Positions 13,921 through 16,650 of a DNA stretch of 16,650 nucleotides are shown in pieces. The stretch is from CAIWCD01 sp043782365 (GTDB lineage Bacteria > Myxococcota > Myxococcia > Myxococcales > 40CM-4-68-19): assembly GCA_043782365.1 (NCBI GenBank), contig JAYWAO010000146.1, positions 1 through 16,650 of the forward strand. The letters run 5' to 3'. A program made the position numbers and the translations under genes. Every line of letters begins with the position of its first letter. Positions within the stretch are counted from its first letter, which is position 1. The notes beneath the pieces were generated by a model that worked only from the letters and a program-made list of their open reading frames with translations, was not told the DNA's origin and did no database searches.

Positions 13921-14256
13921 CTACTTGCGGCCCCCAAACAGGTCCAGCTGCGGCTCCGCCGCCCTTCGCGCATCGGCGAGCGCCTTCAGCTTGTCCCCCG
14001 CCGCCGCCGCGTCCCGCAGCCCGGCGATCTCCTTCGCCTCGACCGCCTCCACCGCCGCAGGCCCCACCGCGCCAGCCGCCGCCGTCGCAAACCAGATCCG
14101 CGGCAGCGTGCCCGCCTTCAGCTGCAGCCGCGCCACCTCCACCGCCGCCTCGGCGATGGTGCCGTGGAGTAACACCAATTCGCCGCGCCCCGCGCGCCCG
14201 GGCTCGTAGCGCTCGCGCAGCCCCGCCGCCTGCGCCCGCGCGCGCACCGAGCGCAA
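13921..14256 (-). CDS. short unknown protein with C-terminal QLDLF motif; start uncertain
   Basis: I do not recognise this family. The 111 residues from the TTG at 14256 are Ala-rich, with a central VLLHGTIAEAAVEVARLQLK and GTLPRIWFAT segment, a charged helical stretch, and the near-terminal pentapeptide QLDLF (103-107). QLDLF equals the consensus of beta sliding clamp-binding peptides. The frame stays open and coding-like for about 100 bases upstream of the TTG (LEDLTALLTTLTPDGQSLL) to a stop at 14359-14361, yet that part has no ATG, GTG or other TTG. The true start may be a CTG (14310 or 14292), or the N-terminus may have been lost by a frameshift. It lies directly downstream of the 212-aa gene on the same strand and is probably co-transcribed. 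It is convergent with Uma2. Confidence 0.6.
   Translation of the reverse strand: MRSVRARAQAAGLRERYEPGRAGRGELVLLHGTIAEAAVEVARLQLKAGTLPRIWFATAAAGAVGPAAVEAVEAKEIAGLRDAAAAGDKLKALADARRAAEPQLDLFGGRK
13936..13950 (-). other. QLDLF codons, candidate beta-clamp-binding peptide
   Basis: The five codons encode Gln-Leu-Asp-Leu-Phe four residues before the C-terminus. This matches the QL(S/D)LF consensus used by bacterial DNA polymerases and mismatch-repair factors to bind DnaN. A chance match in a short protein is possible. Confidence 0.4.
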
Positions 14257-14350
14257 GAGGGACTGGCCGTCGGGCGTGAGCGTGGTGAGCAGGGCGGTGA
14301 GGTCTTCCAGGGCGTCTTCAGTCTTCGTCGAGTGGAGTGCGCTGCCGCGG

Positions 14351-14989
14351 CTACATCTTCAACGGCGCCTTCTTGCCGATCTGCGACATCTCTTTTTCGA
14401 GGTGGAGCGACATCTCCATCGCCTCCGCCCACTCGGCCGGATCACGGGTGACGATGGCCGCCGCGGGGTCGAGGATCCACGCGCCGAGCGCGGTGGTGAA
14501 GAGCGCGACGATGTTCTGGAACGGGTGGATGCGGTTCTGGTCGTCGAGCCGGCCGCTCGAGAGCGTGAGATAGGTCTGGGCCCCCTGCGCGGCCTGCCGG
14601 CCCTGCTCGCCGAGCTCGTCCTCCATGCTGGCGAGGTGCTCGAGCAGGCCGCGGTGCGAGCTCGACGGGTCCTCCACGTCGAAGAGCTGCACCAGCACGT
14701 CGTGCGCGCGCGCGTCGGTGTACTCGGCGATCGAGAGCCGCCAGGTGCGCTGCAGGTCGAGGTCGGCCGGGGCCAGCTCGCCGACGGGCTGCAGCATCAG
14801 CGACGCGCCCTGGTCCTCCTCGCGCATCGCCGTCAGGCAGACGCCCACCAGGCGCTCCACCTCGTGCGGGCGCATCGCGCGCGAGGTGAACAGGCCGATC
14901 ATCCGCGCCGGCCGCTGCTGGCTCACCAGCTGCTGGACCGCCAGCACCCCAGGGTCCTGCTGCGGGCTCTTCGGATCGCCGTCGGCCAC
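14351..14989 (-). CDS. unknown cytoplasmic protein, 212 aa
   Basis: I do not recognise this family. The protein has no signal peptide or clear membrane helix, though FQNIVALFTTALGAWIL (about 157-173) is hydrophobic. It looks mostly helical, with a Gln-rich N-terminus (PQQDPGVLAVQQLVSQQ) and a charged C-terminus. The central region around residues 84-112 (RLSIAEYTDARAHDVLVQLFDVEDPSSS) is the most structured-looking. The start is GTG at 14989 with GGAGG four bases upstream, and a promoter-like TTGACG-N18-TAGCGT lies just before it. The short QLDLF protein follows immediately on the same strand. Codon use matches the neighbours, so it is probably a native gene. Confidence 0.75.
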   Translation of the reverse strand: MADGDPKSPQQDPGVLAVQQLVSQQRPARMIGLFTSRAMRPHEVERLVGVCLTAMREEDQGASLMLQPVGELAPADLDLQRTWRLSIAEYTDARAHDVLVQLFDVEDPSSSHRGLLEHLASMEDELGEQGRQAAQGAQTYLTLSSGRLDDQNRIHPFQNIVALFTTALGAWILDPAAAIVTRDPAEWAEAMEMSLHLEKEMSQIGKKAPLKM

Positions 14990-15003
14990 GGTGCCTCCAC
15001 GTT

Positions 15004-15014
15004 CGAAGTCTTCG
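15004..15014. promoter_or_regulatory. small dyad near the start point of the 212-aa gene
   Basis: CGAAG-T-CTTCG is an 11-bp perfect dyad around a central base, adjacent to the predicted transcription start at about 15015. It could be an operator, but an element this short can arise by chance. Confidence 0.25.
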
Positions 15015-15021
15015 GGAGGTC

Positions 15022-15051
15022 ACGCTAGGAGAGAGGCGCGCCGCGCGTCAA
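15022..15051 (-). promoter_or_regulatory. candidate promoter of the 212-aa unknown gene
   Basis: On the minus strand TTGACG (15051-15046) and TAGCGT (15027-15022) are separated by 18 bp. The predicted start near 15015 gives a leader of about 25 bases that contains the GGAGG ribosome site. Confidence 0.55.
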
Positions 15052-15058
15052 TCACTCG

Positions 15059-16312
15059 TCACACCTCGACCACCACCGACAGCCCCTGGCCCACGCCCAC
15101 GCAGAGGCTCGCGAGCCCGAGCCCGCCGCCCCGCGCCCGCAGCGCGTGGATGAGGTGCCCGAGGATGCGCGCCCCGCTCATCCCCAGCGGGTGGCCGAGC
15201 GCGATGGCGCCGCCGTCCACGTTCACCTTCGCCGGGTCGAGCCCGAGCTCCTGGATGCAGCCGAGCGACTGCGCCGCGAACGCCTCGTTCAGCTCGACGA
15301 GCGCGAGGTCTTTCACCGTGCGCCCCGCGCGCTCGAGCGCCTTGCGGCTCGCCGGCACCGGTCCGAGGCCCATCACGCGCGGGTCCACGCCCGCCGAGGC
15401 CGAGGAGACGATCCGCGCCAGCGGCGCGAGGCCGAGGCGGGCGGCGGTCTCTTCGGAGGCCAGCAAGAGCGCCGCTGCGCCGTCGTTGAGCGTCGAGGAG
15501 TTGCCCGCGGTGACGCTGCCCCCCTCGCGGAAGGCGGCCCGCAGCGCCGCGAGCTTCTCGAGCGTGCTGTCCGGGCGCGGCTGCTCATCTGCCGAGAAGG
15601 CCTCGGGCGGGCCCTTCTTCTTGCCGCCCGTGTAGTCGGAGACGGGCACGGAGATCAGCTCCGCGCCAAACCTCCCCGCCGCCTGCGCCGCGCAGGCTTT
15701 TTGGTGCGAGGCGAGCGCGAACTCGTCCTGCGCGGCGCGCGAGATCGACAGCCGCGCGGCGACGTTCTCGGCCGTCTCGCCCATGCTCTCCAGCGGCAAG
15801 CGCGCCGCCAGCCGCGGGTTCGGGAAGCGCCAGCCCAGCGCCGTGTCGAAGCTCTGCAGCGGCCCGCTGGCGAACGGGCCTTCGCTCTTGGCGACGGCCC
15901 ACGGCGCGCGGGTCATGCTCTCGACGCCGCCCGCGAGGCAGAGCGAGGCGTCGCCGCAGCGGATGGCCCGCGCCGCCTGCACCACCGCCTCGAGCCCGCT
16001 GGCGCAGAGTCGGTTGACCGTCACGCCGGGCACCGCGTCGGGCAGCCCTGCCAGGAGCGACGACATCCGGGCCACGTTCCTGTTGTCCTCGCCGGCTTGG
16101 TTGGCGCACCCGAGGAAGACCTCGTCGATGGCCGCCGCGAGCGCCTCGAACGTGCCGCCTCCGCGCGCGGCTGCCCTCTCCAGCGCGGCCTTGAGCACCA
16201 ACGCGGCGAGGTCGTCGGGGCGAACCCCTAAGAGAGCGCCGCGCTGCTTGCCCACTGGCGTTCGGCACGCCTCTAGCACCACTGTGCGGTTAATCTGTCG
16301 GGCGTCCGACAT
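15059..16312 (-). CDS. acetyl-CoA acyltransferase, 3-oxoadipyl-CoA thiolase-like
   Basis: This thiolase cleaves a 3-oxoacyl-CoA with free CoA to acetyl-CoA plus a shortened acyl-CoA. From the ATG at 16312 it has 417 residues. The nucleophile Cys103 is in NRLCASG, NEAFA is at 342-346, His374 is in GGAIALGHPLG, and the second catalytic Cys404 is in SLCVGVGQG. The stretch GCANQAGEDNRNVARM (about 68-83), followed by GVESM, resembles PcaF/PaaJ-type 3-oxoadipyl-CoA thiolases more than biosynthetic acetoacetyl-CoA thiolases. That would make it a candidate for the last step of the box route, giving succinyl-CoA and acetyl-CoA. A GTG at 16321 is possible, but ATG 16312 has AGGTGG (16323-16318) five bases upstream. 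It is divergent from the peroxiredoxin gene. Confidence 0.92.
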   Translation of the reverse strand: MSDARQINRTVVLEACRTPVGKQRGALLGVRPDDLAALVLKAALERAAARGGGTFEALAAAIDEVFLGCANQAGEDNRNVARMSSLLAGLPDAVPGVTVNRLCASGLEAVVQAARAIRCGDASLCLAGGVESMTRAPWAVAKSEGPFASGPLQSFDTALGWRFPNPRLAARLPLESMGETAENVAARLSISRAAQDEFALASHQKACAAQAAGRFGAELISVPVSDYTGGKKKGPPEAFSADEQPRPDSTLEKLAALRAAFREGGSVTAGNSSTLNDGAAALLLASEETAARLGLAPLARIVSSASAGVDPRVMGLGPVPASRKALERAGRTVKDLALVELNEAFAAQSLGCIQELGLDPAKVNVDGGAIALGHPLGMSGARILGHLIHALRARGGGLGLASLCVGVGQGLSVVVEV

Positions 16313-16328
16313 CGAGTCCACCTTTCAC

Positions 16329-16352
16329 ACCCCGGGGAAGAAACGCCGGGGT
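16329..16352. promoter_or_regulatory. inverted repeat between thiolase and peroxiredoxin genes
   Basis: ACCCCGG (16329-16335) and CCGGGGT (16346-16352) are perfect 7-bp arms around a 10-base spacer. The repeat sits in the 61-bp divergent gap, nine bases before the -10-like element of the peroxiredoxin gene, and could be a shared operator. Confidence 0.4.
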
Positions 16353-16360
16353 AGCTGGGT

Positions 16361-16366
16361 TATGGT
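16361..16366 (+). promoter_or_regulatory. candidate -10 element of the peroxiredoxin gene
   Basis: TATGGT lies seven bases before the ATG at 16374. No Shine-Dalgarno sequence is present and no good -35 is seen. Confidence 0.35.
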
Positions 16367-16373
16367 ACCCGCA

Positions 16374-16650
16374 ATGGGACCTCAGGTCGGCGATCTCGCA
16401 CCGGACTTCGCGCTCGAGGGCGTCCCCGCGCAGGCGGGCGGCAAGTACCAGCTCTCGTCGCAGCGGGGCAAGGTGGTGGTGCTCGCGTTCTACCCGGGCG
16501 ACTTCACCCCGGTCTGCTCGCGGCAGCTGTCGTCCTACGAGAACGAGCGCCTGCGCCTCTTGGCGACCGGCGCGGTCCTCTGGGCCGTCTCCACCGACCG
16601 GCTCGAGAAGCACGAGCGGATGGCCAAGTCCTACGCGCTCAGCTTCCCCC
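16374..16650 (+). CDS. peroxiredoxin, AhpC/TSA (Bcp-like) family, N-terminal part
   Basis: The reading frame has no stop before the window ends, leaving 92 visible residues. They begin with MGPQVGDLAPDFAL, the usual start of thiol peroxidases. The peroxidatic site DFTPVCSRQL follows, with Cys48 and the activating Thr45 of the PxxxT/SxxC motif in the form YPGDFTPVC. The enzyme reduces hydrogen peroxide and organic hydroperoxides. No second cysteine occurs in the visible part, including the position five residues after Cys48 used as resolving Cys in many Bcp proteins, so the resolving residue is further on or absent. An in-frame ATG at 16362 is an alternative start, but 16374 fits the family better and leaves room for a -10. 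Confidence 0.9.
   Translation, partial: MGPQVGDLAPDFALEGVPAQAGGKYQLSSQRGKVVVLAFYPGDFTPVCSRQLSSYENERLRLLATGAVLWAVSTDRLEKHERMAKSYALSFP

Noticed and set aside
13340..14989. possible defence island built from Uma2, the QLDLF protein and the 212-aa protein
   Set aside because: Uma2 is convergent with the other two, no restriction, toxin or abortive-infection domain is visible, and there are no mobile-element borders. There is too little to claim a system.
15036..15043. GGCGCGCC palindrome before the 212-aa gene
   Set aside because: An 8-bp GC palindrome is common by chance in such GC-rich DNA, and it falls in the promoter spacer, where no function is needed to explain it.

Overview
The window is very GC-rich, with strong G/C bias at third codon positions and long spurious open frames opposite most real genes. 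The gene content is the aerobic benzoyl-CoA (box) pathway, a CHASE3-type histidine kinase remnant and a Gly/Ser/Thr-rich lipoprotein. Together these suggest a chromosomal segment of a myxobacterium-like member of the Myxococcota/Deltaproteobacteria. This placement is an inference from style and content, not from a marker gene.

Layout. (1) 1-5066: the C-terminal end of an unrecognised protein converges with a P-type cation ATPase (335-3007, minus). The ATPase is divergent from an FtsH-type membrane AAA+ zinc protease (3165-5066, plus). (2) 5067-10056: the box region. On the minus strand boxC (6544-8211) is followed by boxB (5067-6482). Divergent from boxC is boxR (8308-9333), which encodes an XRE helix-turn-helix fused to a shikimate-kinase-like domain, followed by a beta-class glutathione S-transferase gene. 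(3) 10075-10784: a decayed hybrid sensor kinase in which CHASE3 is joined out of frame to a defective receiver. (4) 11016-12866: a long DmdC-type acyl-CoA dehydrogenase with its own promoter and an inverted repeat. (5) 12856-14989: small accessory genes, namely a predicted 70-aa lipoprotein, a Uma2-family PD-(D/E)XK nuclease-like protein, a short protein ending in a beta-clamp-like QLDLF motif, and a 212-aa unknown protein. (6) 15059-16650: a 3-oxoadipyl-CoA/acetyl-CoA thiolase divergent from a peroxiredoxin that runs off the window.

How the genes fit together. BoxB epoxidises benzoyl-CoA and BoxC hydrolytically opens the epoxide with loss of a one-carbon unit. The product is processed to 3-oxoadipyl-CoA, which a PcaF-type thiolase like the one at 15059-16312 splits into succinyl-CoA and acetyl-CoA. 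The benzoate-CoA ligase, the BoxA reductase and the BoxD aldehyde dehydrogenase are not in this window. The boxC-boxR intergenic region carries TGCA-N6-TGCA, and a nonamer containing its downstream half recurs 42 bp away. These sites overlap the two predicted -10 elements of back-to-back promoters, a compact layout for BoxR control of both transcripts.

A recurring feature is a -10-like hexamer only 6-9 bases before the start codon with no Shine-Dalgarno sequence (P-type ATPase, boxR, GST, Uma2, peroxiredoxin). This suggests leaderless or near-leaderless mRNAs. The lipoprotein, acyl-CoA dehydrogenase, 212-aa protein and thiolase have recognisable Shine-Dalgarno sites. No tRNA, rRNA, insertion sequence or CRISPR array was recognised, and no gene-free stretch exceeds 300 bases.
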